Source: an uncultured Acidimicrobiales bacterium (lineage in GTDB: Bacteria; Actinomycetota; Acidimicrobiia; Acidimicrobiales; Aldehydirespiratoraceae). From it: DNA of 7,083 nt. The notes below the pieces were generated by a model, which made no database searches, had not been told where the DNA came from, and saw only the letters and a list, made by a program, of their open reading frames with translations. Below, piece by piece: positions 6,246-7,083 of this stretch (positions within the stretch are counted from its first letter, which is position 1; every line of letters begins with the position of its first letter). The position numbers and the translations under genes are program-made. The DNA lies in assembly GCA_938091985.1 (NCBI GenBank), contig CALKOE010000348.1, positions 1-7,083 on the forward strand. The letters are read 5' to 3'.

Positions 6246-7083
6246 CTACGGGAAGATTCCGCGGAGCCCGTAGACCGACTGCAGCAGGGTCGCGGCCTCT
6301 ATATAGGCCGCTTGACGACGCGTGCAGCCGTGTTCGGTTCGGCGTATCGCGACTCGGTCGGCGGCCTCCCACATGGCATCTCGGAGGCGAGCGTCGACAT
6401 CGTCGGCGCTCCAGCGGTCGCTGGTCTTGTTCTGGACCCACTCGTAGTACGACACACCCACGCCGCCGGCGTTGGCCAAGATGTCGGGGATCACATGGAC
6501 GCCCCCATGCTCGAGTACGGCAGATGCTTCGGCCGTGATCGGCCCGTTGGCGGCTTCCAGAATCACCTGTGCACGAATCGAGTCGACGTTCCTGGCGGTG
6601 ATCTGCGCTTCGAGGGCGGCAGGAACCAAGACATCGACCTCCAGGCCGAAGAACTCCTCGACCGTGATCACGTCGGCGGCCGGGTAGTCGATCACTGCGC
6701 CGGTCTGGCCGACATGGGTCAGCAGCTTCGACACGTCGAGCCCGGCCGGATCGTGCACGACGCCCGTCACGTCGGCGATCGCGATGATTCGCATGCCGAG
6801 CTCTTCCATGGCGAGCGCAGCATGGGAGCCGACATTGCCGAATCCTTGGATCGCCGCGGTCTGGCCGTCGAGTGAGCGGTCGAACTCGCCGTAGAGGTGG
6901 CGCAGCGCGTAGGCCGCTCCCCTGCCAGTGGCGCTCTCTCTCCCGAGGCTCCCGCCGAGTTCGACTGGTTTGCCGGTGACCACCCGACGGGCGTTCTGGC
7001 GTTCACCGGGGCCGCGGCTGTTGAGGTAGGTGTCCATCATCCAGCCCATGGTTCGTGCGTCGGTGCCGACGTCGGGGGCAGGA
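6246..7083 (-). CDS. Glu/Leu/Phe/Val dehydrogenase, probable glutamate dehydrogenase (5' end outside window)
   Basis: Cytosolic enzyme that reversibly deaminates an amino acid, most likely glutamate to 2-oxoglutarate plus ammonium, using NAD(P). The window holds the last 278 codons; the frame runs off the right edge with no start before it, and the ATG at 7049 is internal. The first visible residues, PAPDVGTD, carry the likely catalytic Asp (codon 7071-7073). WMMDTY and GGSLGRESATGRG follow. The dinucleotide-binding GFGNVG is at 6828-6845, with IIAIAD ending the next strand. LVPAALEAQIT, EAANGP, and ILANAGGVGVSYYEWVQN close the domain; this last block is usual in glutamate dehydrogenases. The C-terminus LRGIFP matches the family end, so the 3' end is intact (stop TAG). 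The catalytic lysines and part of the substrate pocket lie outside, so leucine or phenylalanine specificity cannot be excluded, nor can NAD versus NADP preference be set. It sits 143 bp upstream of aapJ on the same strand. Confidence 0.93.
   Translation of the reverse strand, partial: PAPDVGTDARTMGWMMDTYLNSRGPGERQNARRVVTGKPVELGGSLGRESATGRGAAYALRHLYGEFDRSLDGQTAAIQGFGNVGSHAALAMEELGMRIIAIADVTGVVHDPAGLDVSKLLTHVGQTGAVIDYPAADVITVEEFFGLEVDVLVPAALEAQITARNVDSIRAQVILEAANGPITAEASAVLEHGGVHVIPDILANAGGVGVSYYEWVQNKTSDRWSADDVDARLRDAMWEAADRVAIRRTEHGCTRRQAAYIEAATLLQSVYGLRGIFP

Noticed and set aside
6103..6441. N-terminal extension of AapJ into the leader and the dehydrogenase gene
   Set aside because: The lipoprotein signal peptide and strong ribosome-binding site place the start at 6102; the extension shows no domain and overlaps the dehydrogenase 3' end.

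Overview
This 7.08 kb window looks like chromosomal DNA from a GC-rich actinobacterium. Two things support this. The gene at the left end encodes Dop, the Pup deamidase/depupylase, which belongs to the pupylation-proteasome pathway found mainly in Actinobacteria. The solute-binding lipoprotein also has an aspartate-rich tether after its lipobox cysteine, a style I associate with Acidimicrobiia-like lineages; the class assignment is inference. All six genes I can support lie on the minus strand and are tightly packed. I see no mobile element, tRNA, rRNA or CRISPR array.

In the direction of transcription (right to left) the layout is as follows. (1) 7083-6246: the C-terminal part of a Glu/Leu/Phe/Val-type dehydrogenase, most likely a glutamate dehydrogenase, cut by the window edge. 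(2) A 143 bp leader. (3) 6102-2411: a complete general L-amino-acid ABC importer of the AapJQMP type, in the order binding lipoprotein aapJ, permease aapQ, permease aapM, ATPase aapP. aapJ is separated from aapQ by 103 bp carrying two hairpins. aapQ, aapM and aapP are joined by 4-nt ATGA stop/start overlaps. (4) An 82 bp gap containing a short hairpin. (5) 1521-13: dop. The next gene downstream, possibly pup, lies outside the window.

Together the genes describe amino-acid handling. AapJ captures amino acids outside the membrane, AapQ and AapM form the channel, and AapP drives import by ATP hydrolysis. The dehydrogenase can deaminate imported glutamate to 2-oxoglutarate and ammonium, or run in reverse. 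Dop acts in protein turnover: it prepares Pup (C-terminal Gln to Glu) and removes Pup from tagged proteins. Whether the gdh-aap-dop adjacency is one nitrogen-recycling transcription unit or chance is the most interesting open question. I found no strong evidence for an entirely new biological system. The findings are mostly about operon architecture, non-canonical residues and low-complexity sequence.
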